This document shows, piece after piece, positions 1-8,157 of a stretch of 64,000 bases of DNA. Under the pieces are notes generated by a model. That model worked only from the letters and a program-made list of their open reading frames with translations, had not been told where the DNA came from and did not search any database. This DNA is from Planctomycetota bacterium. GTDB taxonomy: Bacteria > Planctomycetota > B15-G4 > SIAN01. The DNA lies in NCBI GenBank assembly GCA_009691715.1, contig SIAN01000010.1, positions 38,631 through 102,630 on the forward strand, in the 5' to 3' direction. Both the position numbers and the translations under genes were made by a program. Every line of letters begins with the position of its first letter. Position 1 is the stretch's first letter.

Positions 1-2
1 AG

Positions 3-911
3 GTGGTGGCACCGGCCGATGGTGTCGTGCTGCGCCTCTCGACCATCGCCGTCGAGATGACGCTCTGCCTCGACGGCCAGCCGCAGCCGGGGCTGCGATG
101 CAACGTCGGCGGGACCTCGCCGGATCGTGGCAGCACTTCGTGGCTCGGAATGGAGACGGACGCCGCCGGCCGCCTGCGGTTCGCCGGCGCCGTCGACTGC
201 GAGTTCACCCTGTCAATCGATCGCCCCGACCTCGAACGCTACTCCCCGCCTTTCACGCTGCGCGCCGGCGAGACGACCCACCTTCGCACGATCGACCTCG
301 AACGCCGCCGCCCGCGGCCGTCGCTCGCGCTGCGTCTCGTCGGGGAAGGCGCCACCGAGCTCACGCGCTGCTGCATCTCGCTCGAACCCGCCGACGGCTC
401 CTGGCCGATAGCCTCTGAGAAGATCGCGGCGCCCGAAGACGGCCGCTTCCTCTGGCGCGATCTCGACCCCGGCAGATGGCGGATCACCGTCACCCCGGGT
501 GGCGGCAGGTTCGGCGGCGGTGGCTGCTACGAGGCGGAGACGTTCGAGCTCGCGCTCGGCGCGCCCGAGATCGTGGAGCGCGAGATCGCGCTGCGACCGA
601 CCGGCCGCCTCTCCGTCGTCGCCCTCGACGAGCAGCGAAACGCGGTTCGTGCTGCCTGCGAAGTGCTCCCGCCCGCTGCGCCGCAGGGTGCCGCCCCGCT
701 CCCCGTGCGCTTCGTCTGGCAGCATGCGAGCGGCACCGGCAGCTCGCCGAAGAAGACCTCCGATGACGGTCCCGCCTTCGTCGCACCGCCGCCGCCGGCC
801 GGTCGCTACCGGCTGCGCTTCAGCGCGGAGGGATTCCACCCGACCGAAGTCGACGCCGACATCCGCCCGTTCGAGACGACCGAGGTGGCGGTCACGTTTG
901 TGCGTCGGTGA
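3..911 (+). CDS. C-terminal part of a secreted carboxypeptidase-regulatory-like domain protein (5' end outside window)
   Basis: The reading frame is open from the window edge to a TGA at 909-911 (302 residues), so the true start lies upstream. The protein is a chain of beta-sandwich repeats: stretches such as 'GRFLWRDLDPGRWRITV' and 'PPPPAGRYRLRFSAEGF' are the 'x-GRYRLxxxAxGF' pattern of carboxypeptidase-regulatory-like/Big domains. No catalytic residues are visible. It resembles the large anchored protein at 56656-58671 in style, so both probably belong to a surface-protein class of this lineage. The domain call is reasonable; the biological role is unknown. Confidence 0.6.
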   Translation: MVAPADGVVLRLSTIAVEMTLCLDGQPQPGLRCNVGGTSPDRGSTSWLGMETDAAGRLRFAGAVDCEFTLSIDRPDLERYSPPFTLRAGETTHLRTIDLERRRPRPSLALRLVGEGATELTRCCISLEPADGSWPIASEKIAAPEDGRFLWRDLDPGRWRITVTPGGGRFGGGGCYEAETFELALGAPEIVEREIALRPTGRLSVVALDEQRNAVRAACEVLPPAAPQGAAPLPVRFVWQHASGTGSSPKKTSDDGPAFVAPPPPAGRYRLRFSAEGFHPTEVDADIRPFETTEVAVTFVRR

Positions 912-932
912 TGCGCGGCGCGCCGACGGGCG

Positions 933-1733
933 TCACATCGCCTCGCGATCGAGCTCGCGGGCGAGTCAGGCGCGGCAGAACTCCCAGTCGCGTTTGATCG
1001 AGGCAGTCGATCGGGCGAGCGCCTCGGCCGTCTGCTCGATGGTGAGGCCGGCGAAGAATCGCAGCTCGACGACGCGCGACTTGGCGGCGAGGGCCGGGTC
1101 GCGTTCCATCCGTTCGAGGGCGTGGTGGAGCGCCTCGACGTCGAGGTCGGCGCGGCCGTCGAGCGCGGTGCGGAGCGCGGGACCGAGCGCGTCGAGCGTG
1201 GTGCCGTCGACGGTCTCCTCGGCGGCTCCCGCTTCGCGCTTGGCGGCGTTGCGGCGGCGCACCAGCGGTCGATCGGCACGCCGTCGACGTACTCCATCGC
1301 GAACCACGGCGTCCCGTCGGCGAGCGACCCGCCGTCGAGCAGGCGCGCGATCCGCGGGTCATCGAGCGTCGCCAGCAGCTGGCGCTCCTCGCGGAAGCGC
1401 CGCACGATCTCGTCGTGCGTGCAACCGGCCAGCACCGGCTGCACCAGCTTGACCGCCGCGAGCTGCGAGTACTGCCCGTCGGCGTGCCGCGCGAGCCAGA
1501 CACTTCCCATCCCGCCGCGTCCGAGCTCGCGCTCGAGCTGCCACGCGCCAACCCGCACGCCCGCGAGGTCGGCGTTGCCGAGCAGCGCGGCCACCGGCGA
1601 GCAGCTCGGCGTCGTCGCGGCACTCGACCGTAAGGAAGGCGGCGCGGCGGTCGGGCGCGAGCGCGTGCGCCGCCTCGAACAGCGCCACGAGGTGCGCGGT
1701 CCGGTCGCTGTGCTCGCTGCGAGCGGCATCCAT
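933..1733 (-). pseudogene. Decayed chimera: N-terminal Ser/Thr kinase fused to the C-terminal end of an ECF sigma factor
   Basis: The leftward frame starts at ATG 1733 (MDAARSEHSDRT...) with the usual N-terminus of a soluble kinase. A net 2-base loss near 1585 shifts the frame into 'LLGNADLAGVRVGAWQLE' and a glycine-rich loop 'LGRGGMGSVW', followed by a Lys-containing 'AAVKLV' and 'EYVDGVPIDRW'. Near 1255-1265 homology switches, in a third frame, to an ECF sigma region 4: 'RRRNAAKREAG' and 'SRVVELRFFAGLTIEQTAEA'. That part ends 'KRDWEFCRA', TGA, 'LARELDREAM'; the TGA (966-968) sits where related sigmas carry Trp. The kinase HRD and DFG motifs are missing. This looks like a recombined remnant of a sigma-kinase operon. 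It is unlikely to be functional. Confidence 0.75.
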
Positions 1734-1922
1734 CGGGCGCTCCCCCCCGCTCCCCGAGGCGCGGATGCTAGGGGCCTTTTTCGTGTCGCGATGAGCCGCT
1801 CCGCCCGCTTCCTGCGCATGGAGGGGCATGCAAGTCCGGTCGATCCGCCGACGTTCGTTCGGCCGCCGGCTGCACCTCGAGCCGCGCCCGCGCGGCTTTA
1901 TCCGCCTGGAAGGAGTGAAGCC

Positions 1923-3203
1923 ATGAGCACGTTCCATCACGCCCTGGTCTCGGTCTCGCTCGCCCTGCTCGCCGTCGCGCCGCTCCCCGCGTGGCCCGGC
2001 CAGCTCGTCGTCAAGTTCGCCGAACCGCTGAGCGAACGGGCGGCGCAAGGCTTCTGCCGCCAGCTCGGCATGGAGTGGTGCGGCCGCGCCTGGGACGGCG
2101 CGTTCGACATGGTCAAGGTCGCGGCAGGCGCGGAGACGGCCGCGATCGAGCTGCTCGAACAGCTCGCGGTCGTCGACTTCGCGGAGCCTGACTACGTCTG
2201 CAAGGCGACCGGACTGCCGACCGATCCGCGCTACCCGAACCAGTGGAACATGTACGACAAGGGCCGCGCGAGCGGGACGAAGGCCTCCGACTTCGGCGTG
2301 CAGGGCGAGTCGGCTTGGGCGGCGGGCGCGGAGGGCGCCGGCGTCACGTTCGCCGTCCTCGACACCGGCGTCGCGTTCAAGGACGTGACCTGGGACGGCC
2401 AGCTCTACAAGGTCGCGCCCGACCTCGCCGGCGTCACCTTCGTCGCGCCGCAGCGCTTCAACCTCGGCGGCAACGGCAGCGATGCGGCCGCCTACGACCG
2501 CCACGGCCACGGCACCCACATCACAGGAACGATCGCCGCGCAGCACGACAACCTGGTCACGTCGGCCGGCCTCGCCGCGAAGGTCGCGATCATGCCGGTC
2601 AAGGTGCTCAACAACTCGGGCTCGGGCAGCGTCTCGTCGGTCTCGCAGGGCATCTCATGGGCCGTCGCCAACGGCGCCTTCGTTCTCAACATGAGCCTGG
2701 TCTTCACGTCGCACTCGAAGGCGCTCGCGAACGCCGTGAACGACGCCTGGAAGAAGGGCAGCGTCATCGCGGCGGTGGCCGGCAACGACGCGGTCAACCG
2801 CTGCTACTTCCCCGCCGCGTACGAGAAGGTCATCGCGGTGGGCGCGACCGACTTTGCCGGCACCAAGACCAACTACTCGAACTTCGGAACCGACCTCGAC
2901 GTCGTCGCGCCGGGCGGGGACGTCGCCGTCGACCTGAACCAGGACGGCACCAACGACGGGATCGTGCAGCAGACCGTGACGCCAAACGACCCCACGCTCT
3001 TCTACGATGCCTTCTACGAGGGCACCTCGATGGCGACCCCCCACGTCGCCGCCTGCGCCGCGCTGGTCAAGGGCGAGCATCCCGCCTTCACCAGCAAGCA
3101 GGTCCGCGATGCCATCGAGAAGAGCTGCCGCGATCTCGGCGCGCCCGGCCTCGACGCAAACTATGGCAACGGGCTGATCGATTGCGCGAAGGCGATCCAG
3201 TAG
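1923..3203 (+). CDS. Secreted subtilisin-like serine protease (peptidase S8)
   Basis: 426 residues with a signal peptide (about 1-25, hydrophobic VSVSLALLAVAPLPAW). A short I9-like prodomain follows ('GQLVVKF' to about residue 92), then the S8 catalytic domain. The triad is clear: Asp147 in 'AVLDTGV', His196 in 'HGHGTHITGT', Ser369 in 'GTSMATPH', with oxyanion Asn288 in 'VAGND'. Start at ATG 1923 is supported by GGAAGGAG about 7 nt upstream. No C-terminal anchor or extra domain is present, so the product is probably a small exported protease. It stands alone between the dead kinase/sigma chimera and an attC-like element. Confidence 0.93.
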   Translation: MSTFHHALVSVSLALLAVAPLPAWPGQLVVKFAEPLSERAAQGFCRQLGMEWCGRAWDGAFDMVKVAAGAETAAIELLEQLAVVDFAEPDYVCKATGLPTDPRYPNQWNMYDKGRASGTKASDFGVQGESAWAAGAEGAGVTFAVLDTGVAFKDVTWDGQLYKVAPDLAGVTFVAPQRFNLGGNGSDAAAYDRHGHGTHITGTIAAQHDNLVTSAGLAAKVAIMPVKVLNNSGSGSVSSVSQGISWAVANGAFVLNMSLVFTSHSKALANAVNDAWKKGSVIAAVAGNDAVNRCYFPAAYEKVIAVGATDFAGTKTNYSNFGTDLDVVAPGGDVAVDLNQDGTNDGIVQQTVTPNDPTLFYDAFYEGTSMATPHVAACAALVKGEHPAFTSKQVRDAIEKSCRDLGAPGLDANYGNGLIDCAKAIQ

Positions 3204-3315
3204 CTGCGCAGGCGGACGCTCAGCATCGGATCGTGGGCGGCGGCGGGGCGACGAGCTCCGCCGCCGCCCGATCCGTCATTCGTGAAGTCGCGTATTTGTG
3301 AAGTCGCGCGTCGCC

Positions 3316-3481
3316 CTCAGAGCGCCTAACAGAATGTCCGCTGCATTCGGCCGGCTGCGGACATCTGGGACTTTGTCGACCTCCATCGGCGACCCCATTG
3401 GGTCGCCTGCTTCGGTCTCCGCGTCCCAGTTGCCCTCGCTCGGCCTCGGTGCGACGCGTCCATTCTGTTAGGCGCTCTCAG
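3316..3481. repeat. attC-like structured element with long terminal inverted repeats
   Basis: Positions 3319-3336 (agagcgcctaacagaatg) and 3461-3478 are perfect 18-base inverted repeats; the match extends to 3316 and 3481 with one mismatch. They contain GCCTAAC (3324-3330) and GTTAGGC (3467-3473), the R''/R' core pattern (RYYYAAC...GTTRRRY) of integron attC sites, 150 bp apart including the cores. Inside are further arms: GTCCGC/GCGGAC (3336-3362), CTGGGAC (3365-3371) with GTCCCAG (3423-3429), and GGCGACCC-catt-GGGTCGCC (3388-3407). The whole stretch can fold as a branched cruciform. An attC recombination site is the leading idea; a MITE or other dispersed structured repeat is the alternative. 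No integrase lies in the window. Confidence 0.6.
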
Positions 3482-3492
3482 TGTCGCGGACG

Positions 3493-4566
3493 TCACTCCG
3501 CGAACACGGCGTCGAGCGAGTTCGTCACGGCGCCGCGGCGGATCCAGCTCGCCAGTTGCCCGGACGTGGCAGTCGCGATGCGTTCGCGCCAGATTGCATC
3601 GACGGTGCCGAAGCGCGACTCGAGGATCGCGAGCAGGCTCTCGCGTCGGGCGGCGAGCTCGCCTTCGGTGCGGCCTTCGGTGCGGCCCTCGACTCGGCCC
3701 TTCTGCAGTCCGGCGAGGCGGCCTTTCTCGATCCATTGGTCGATCATGTTCATGAAATCGCTCCGACTCGCCGGCGGGAGCGACTCCGCGATCGTCCGCT
3801 CCACTGCGGAGATCGGGGCATCAATCCAGCGGCAAACATAGCTCGCCAACGCTGCGAGTGCCGGCACCGCCTCCGGCCCGCGCAAGTCCGCTTCGAGCGA
3901 GCGGATCGCGTCCACCATCAGCTCGAAGAAGCGCGCGCTTGCCCGCCCGTTTCGTAGCGCCAGCCATGTCAGCTTGGCGATGGTGTCGCGGCCGCGACCG
4001 AGCAGCTCGGGATCCTGCAGCAAGGCCAGGTCGTCGACGATGAACCCGAAATCGAGCGGCAACACGTCGCTTCGGATCACGCCGTCGGCTGGATCGCGGC
4101 TGTCGCGAATGTCGAATCCAGGGAGTCGTGCCAGCAGCGCCTCGCCGAACCTTCGCGAGCCTGGCCAAGGCCGCGGCCCATGGTGGATCACGATCGGCAC
4201 GATCGGCGGCAGCTTGGGGTCTTCCGGATGCTCCCGCGCGTGGCGTTCCCAGATGCGCGTCAAGTAGCCGAGCAGCCGCAGCGGCATTCGCGGGTCGAAG
4301 GTGCTCTGGTGTTCGATCAACAGGTAGACGAGAGCCAAGCGTCCATCGCGAAGCAGCACGCGGTAGAGCAAATCCGCCGCGCTCGATCGCAACGCCTCAT
4401 CGACGAACGACGCCTCCACCCGCGTGAGCGAGTCGAGATCGAGCTGCGCCAGCAGAGCGGCCGGCAGCACCGCGCGCAGCTCTGACGCAGCGTGCTGCGG
4501 CAGGCCGAAGATGGTGCGGACCAAGGCGTCGTGGGAATTGTGAGGAGTGTCGGGAGGCGTCGTCAC
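3493..4566 (-). CDS. Rpn/YhgA-type recombination-promoting nuclease (PD-(D/E)XK) homologue
   Basis: 357 residues. The N-terminus 'HDALVRTIFG', followed by 'SSAADLLYRV', 'GRLALVYLLIEHQST' and 'LRLLGYLTRIWERH', is the core of the Rpn/YhgA (Transposase_31) family, a PD-(D/E)XK nuclease; the E-x-Q pair in 'LIEHQS' fits its active site. The tail carries the charged GR-x-EGRTEGRTEGE repeat typical of these proteins. Family members cut DNA and promote RecA-independent recombination. The gene stops 12 bp before the attC-like element and points into it, the layout of an integron gene cassette (ORF then attC). No partner attC is visible upstream. Confidence 0.8.
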   Translation of the reverse strand: MTTPPDTPHNSHDALVRTIFGLPQHAASELRAVLPAALLAQLDLDSLTRVEASFVDEALRSSAADLLYRVLLRDGRLALVYLLIEHQSTFDPRMPLRLLGYLTRIWERHAREHPEDPKLPPIVPIVIHHGPRPWPGSRRFGEALLARLPGFDIRDSRDPADGVIRSDVLPLDFGFIVDDLALLQDPELLGRGRDTIAKLTWLALRNGRASARFFELMVDAIRSLEADLRGPEAVPALAALASYVCRWIDAPISAVERTIAESLPPASRSDFMNMIDQWIEKGRLAGLQKGRVEGRTEGRTEGELAARRESLLAILESRFGTVDAIWRERIATATSGQLASWIRRGAVTNSLDAVFAE

Positions 4567-4703
4567 GACCTCGAGGACGAAGCTCGAAGCCGGAGGTGAC
4601 CGCGCCGGGCTGCCGCGTCCTTTGCGGCGTCATCAAGTCGAGACGGCCGCTCGCAACTGCCGCCGCCTCAGTGCGGGTGTTGGTCCCGGCGCTGCAATCG
4701 CCA

Positions 4704-4749
4704 CCGCCGGAGGCCATCACGAGGGGGGTGCGATGGTGGCCTCCGGCGG
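4704..4749 (-). terminator. Stem-loop just after the beta-propeller/cytochrome gene
   Basis: Thirteen perfectly paired bases, ccgccggaggcca (4704-4716) with tggcctccggcgg (4737-4749), enclose a 20-base loop. The hairpin begins 3 bases past the stop codon of the leftward gene ending at 4753. There is no U-run, so it may act as a stabilising or factor-assisted terminator. Confidence 0.55.
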
Positions 4750-4752
4750 CGT

Positions 4753-7700
4753 TCACAGCTGCACCTTGTCGCTGAAGTCGGTCTCGTGCGGGTGGAAGTG
4801 GAGTTCGTTCGCGGTCGTGCTGATCGAGTCGACCACCACTTCGACGAAGGCGAGCGAGCCGTCGTCGTTCAGCGTGACGTAGGCCGCGGTGGCGACGCCG
4901 CCGACGCTCGGCGCGGCCGTCATGAACCTGGTTTCGCTCGCCGCCTGGCCGTCGATCCACTCGATGAAGCGGCCGGTCACGGTCGCACCGTCGATCAGCG
5001 CGCCGTCTTCGCCGCGTACGGTGAAGGTTGCGAGCAGGTCTTCCTTGTTGCTCGGCAGCGTGCCCTGCGACGCCAGCACGACGACATCGGAATGGACCGA
5101 CTGGAAGACGTGCGCGCCGGCCTGGAAGGTGATCGAAGAGATCGTCGCGACGTTGCCGTTCGCGTCGGTGCCGTCGATCTCCGCGAGGTACTGCGTGCCC
5201 GGCTTCAGTTTGCGCACGACCATCACGTGCTGCCGCTCGAAGCGCCGTTCGGAGAAAGTCGCGATCAGGGCGCCGGTCGCGGGATCGCGCAGCCGAATGC
5301 GGCTGGTTGCCTCGCTCGACGTCGTCCAGCGGAACTTGGCCAGCACCGAGTTCTCGAACACCAGTTGCGCCGCGGTGATAGTTGGGGCGACGCCGTTGCT
5401 CGGCCAGCTCGCGTTGTCGGCGGGGTTGGAGCCGTGGTCGGTCTCGTAGCCGTCGGGATAACTGTCATCGTCGGAGTCGGAGTCGGTCGGCGAAGTGATG
5501 ATCTCGTCGCCGTCGCGCAGGAAGTCGCCGTCGCGGTCGATGCCGACGCGCCCGCCGGTGCCGACCGGCACGCCGAGGAAGACCAGCACGCCGCCGAGTT
5601 GCGCCAGCGCGTCGAGCTGCGCCAACGACTGCGGCGCCAGCGTCACGCTGTCGGGCTCGAACAGTTGCGAGGCCGGATCGAAGCGGAAGCCGATGCGCGG
5701 TCGCGGGCTGCCGGGCAGGAAGGCGTGGACGGCGAGGTCGCAGTTTCCGGCAGTGGCCTGCGGCTGCAGGAAAGTGGCGACCGGCGTGGCGGCAGGCAGC
5801 CCGGACTTCGCCGGCGTCAAGGTGTAGCTCCACATCGCGGCCGCGGCCGTGCCCGAGTCGAACTCGGCGACGAATGCCGTGATCGCCTGTTTGGCACTGT
5901 CGGAAGCGGTGAAGTTTTCGATGACGAAGTGTTTGAGCCCGTCGGCGAAACCATTGTTCGCCATCCCGAAGCCGGTCGCCGGTGTGCGGTCCAACCCGTT
6001 GAGATTCACCGAGTTGAAGGTCATGGCTCGGTAGTTCACGTCGTCGCTGTCCTTGTCGAACAGGCCGCGCAGGTGGGCCGGGTTGTCGGCGACGACCGGC
6101 AGCGTCACGTCGTTGAAGATCTGGTTGGTGGCGCCGTTGAACCCGGTCAGGTTGTGGCAATCGGCGCAGGCCAGGCGCCGGTCGGTGAACGGGGGCGCGG
6201 TGTCGAGCGCGACTCGCGTCACCGGAAGTTGCAGGAACGCCGCGCGGCCCTTGGTCGCGTCGGCGCCGCTGGCGGTCGAGAGTTCGCGCGTCGGGAGTTG
6301 GCCCGGGTTGGCCGGCATTGCCAGCGAGAAGACGTAGGACTGGAAGTTGCGGAACTCAACGACCGACGGCTCAGCGCCGCCGAGCAGCCCGATGAAGGCC
6401 GGCTTGAACGCGTCCAAGTCGACTCGATCACCGCGCCAGTGGAACGGCGCAGTCTCCTCGAGCCCGCGCAACGATTGCGTGACCTTCACCTTCTTGTCGT
6501 CCTTGTCGACCTTGAGAGCGTCGGTCAAGGTGCCAGTGAACTCGCCGAGCGACCAGGCGATGCGGTCGGCATGGCCGTCCAAGTGGCAGGTGTTGCAGCT
6601 CTGCGTGCCGGTGCCCGAGTTGGAGGCATCGATGTGCACCAGCCGGCCGTTGCGGATCACCGCGGGGGTCGGGTCGAAGCCGACCGGAAGGCTCGCGAGC
6701 GGCGTGATCACCGCGCCCGCTGCGACCTGCGTGAGATCGAACTGGTCGAGCGTGGCGTCGGCGCGATTGAACACCCACAGCCGCTCGCTTGCCTCGTCGA
6801 GTGCGAGCCCGCGCGGCCCGAAGCCGCTGGCGGCGAGGCTTGCGATCACGGTTCCGCTCGCGAGGTCGACGACGGCGGTGTTGCGCGTGTCGTAGCAGCA
6901 GCAGAAGAGGAGCTGGCCGTTGGCGGTGAGTGCTATCTCGTTGGGCACCGCGAACAGCGCCTTGCTGAGCGGCAGCAGCGGATGGCGCGACGCCGGATCG
7001 TTCAAGTCGATCACCGTCGTCGCCTGCGGGATGACGGCCGAGCCGGTCGTCGCGATGGTGAGTCGATGGCGCGCGATCCCGCCTTGCGGGAACTGGTGCT
7101 CGCCTTCGAGCATGTTGTTGGCGTCGACATTCGACACCACGAAGCGAGCCGCGCCGCGCGCCGGCACCTTCTTCACGTCGAAGCAGAGCGTGCCCATGCG
7201 CCAGAGCGCGATCGTCGCGTCAGTCGCGCCGCTCGCGAGGTCGAAGGCGAGCAGGTCGCGGTCGGGTGGGGGCGGGAAGGGGCCGGTGCCGGGTGGCGGG
7301 TTCAGCGTCAGATCCCACATGTCGACCATGGTGCTGCTGAGCAGCTTGGCATTCGCCGTCGTCCCGTTGCCGCTCTCGAAGGCGAGGACGAAGAGTTGGT
7401 TGCCGTCGAGCAGCAGCGCGCGCGGCTCCTCGGCGTGCACCAACGGCGAGTTCAGTGGATTGGGGAACTTGGTCCCGAACTCGAGACGGCGCACGACCGC
7501 GCGCTGGGCCGCGTCGATCTCGACCACCTGATTCACGAGCGAGAGCGTGCAGTACGCTTTGTCGCCCGCGATATCGAAGACCAGTCCCGACGGCTCGACC
7601 GGGATCTCGAACGCACCCGAGGTCGTCAAGGTCGCCTGACCCGGCATGAAGCTGTCGAGCACGCTGCGCGATCCGCGATCGAGCACGAAGATCGCGCCCG

Positions 7701-8037
7701 AGGACGCGCAGGTGACCCACAGCTCCTCGCTCTTCGGCCGGCGGCGCACCGTGACCGGTCCCATGCCGACCTGGATCTCGTCCAGCAGCAGGAGCGCAGA
7801 GGCCTTGAACACGCTCACCGTGCCCGCCGCGACGTTCGCGACCCAGAGCTCGTCGTGTTCCGCGAGCAGCTCGACCGGATGGACCGGCGACTCCTCGAAG
7901 TTGACGTAGCTGCCGTCGCGGTTGTCGGTCCCGGCGGTCTGCGCGCGCGATGGGGCGGCGAACGTCGCAATAAGGAGCGTGGTGGCAAGCGAGGTCGAAA
8001 GTGAAGTGGCAAGCGTCGTGCACGAGGTGAATCGCAT
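4753..8037 (-). CDS. Secreted beta-propeller / di-haem c-type cytochrome protein with calcium-type repeats and an FN3-like domain
   Basis: 1094 residues with a signal peptide (about 1-33, ending SRAQ). Residues about 45-440 hold YncE/SMP-30-like beta-propeller blades ('PVELLAEHDELWVANVAAG', 'SEELWVTCAS', 'GLALDEASERLWVFNRADA'). Two haem c motifs follow, CNTCH at 481-485 and CADCH at 624-628, in a MauG/di-haem-peroxidase-like region ('SLRGLEETAPFHWRGDR'). Next come thrombospondin-3-like calcium repeats ('DRDGDFLRDGDE', 'DSDSDDDSYPDGYE') and a fibronectin-III-like domain. It probably works in the periplasm or at the cell surface in electron transfer or substrate oxidation; the substrate is not evident. 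Its ATG is 120 bp downstream of the kinase stop, so co-transcription is possible but not shown. Confidence 0.8.
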   Translation of the reverse strand: MRFTSCTTLATSLSTSLATTLLIATFAAPSRAQTAGTDNRDGSYVNFEESPVHPVELLAEHDELWVANVAAGTVSVFKASALLLLDEIQVGMGPVTVRRRPKSEELWVTCASSGAIFVLDRGSRSVLDSFMPGQATLTTSGAFEIPVEPSGLVFDIAGDKAYCTLSLVNQVVEIDAAQRAVVRRLEFGTKFPNPLNSPLVHAEEPRALLLDGNQLFVLAFESGNGTTANAKLLSSTMVDMWDLTLNPPPGTGPFPPPPDRDLLAFDLASGATDATIALWRMGTLCFDVKKVPARGAARFVVSNVDANNMLEGEHQFPQGGIARHRLTIATTGSAVIPQATTVIDLNDPASRHPLLPLSKALFAVPNEIALTANGQLLFCCCYDTRNTAVVDLASGTVIASLAASGFGPRGLALDEASERLWVFNRADATLDQFDLTQVAAGAVITPLASLPVGFDPTPAVIRNGRLVHIDASNSGTGTQSCNTCHLDGHADRIAWSLGEFTGTLTDALKVDKDDKKVKVTQSLRGLEETAPFHWRGDRVDLDAFKPAFIGLLGGAEPSVVEFRNFQSYVFSLAMPANPGQLPTRELSTASGADATKGRAAFLQLPVTRVALDTAPPFTDRRLACADCHNLTGFNGATNQIFNDVTLPVVADNPAHLRGLFDKDSDDVNYRAMTFNSVNLNGLDRTPATGFGMANNGFADGLKHFVIENFTASDSAKQAITAFVAEFDSGTAAAAMWSYTLTPAKSGLPAATPVATFLQPQATAGNCDLAVHAFLPGSPRPRIGFRFDPASQLFEPDSVTLAPQSLAQLDALAQLGGVLVFLGVPVGTGGRVGIDRDGDFLRDGDEIITSPTDSDSDDDSYPDGYETDHGSNPADNASWPSNGVAPTITAAQLVFENSVLAKFRWTTSSEATSRIRLRDPATGALIATFSERRFERQHVMVVRKLKPGTQYLAEIDGTDANGNVATISSITFQAGAHVFQSVHSDVVVLASQGTLPSNKEDLLATFTVRGEDGALIDGATVTGRFIEWIDGQAASETRFMTAAPSVGGVATAAYVTLNDDGSLAFVEVVVDSISTTANELHFHPHETDFSDKVQL

Positions 8038-8157
8038 GGATTGGCTCCGGCGGAGGATCAGTCCCCGTGCCTGAAGACCGATCGGCCGCGCGATTTCTCA
8101 TGGCGATTCCGCGAATCACGCCCAAGAACCCACCGAGGTGGGCTCCAAGGGGGAGCG

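Noticed and set aside
3316..3481. The inverted-repeat element as a simple Rho-independent terminator for the subtilase or nuclease gene
   Set aside because: The outer stem closes a 124-base branched interior and there is no U-run; the GCCTAAC/GTTAGGC ends are better explained by attC-like structure.
4786..8004. Long open frame opposite the cytochrome gene
   Set aside because: It is an Arg/Ala/Gly-rich antisense shadow caused by high GC at third positions; it shows no domain, and the minus-strand gene has signal peptide, haem motifs and repeats.
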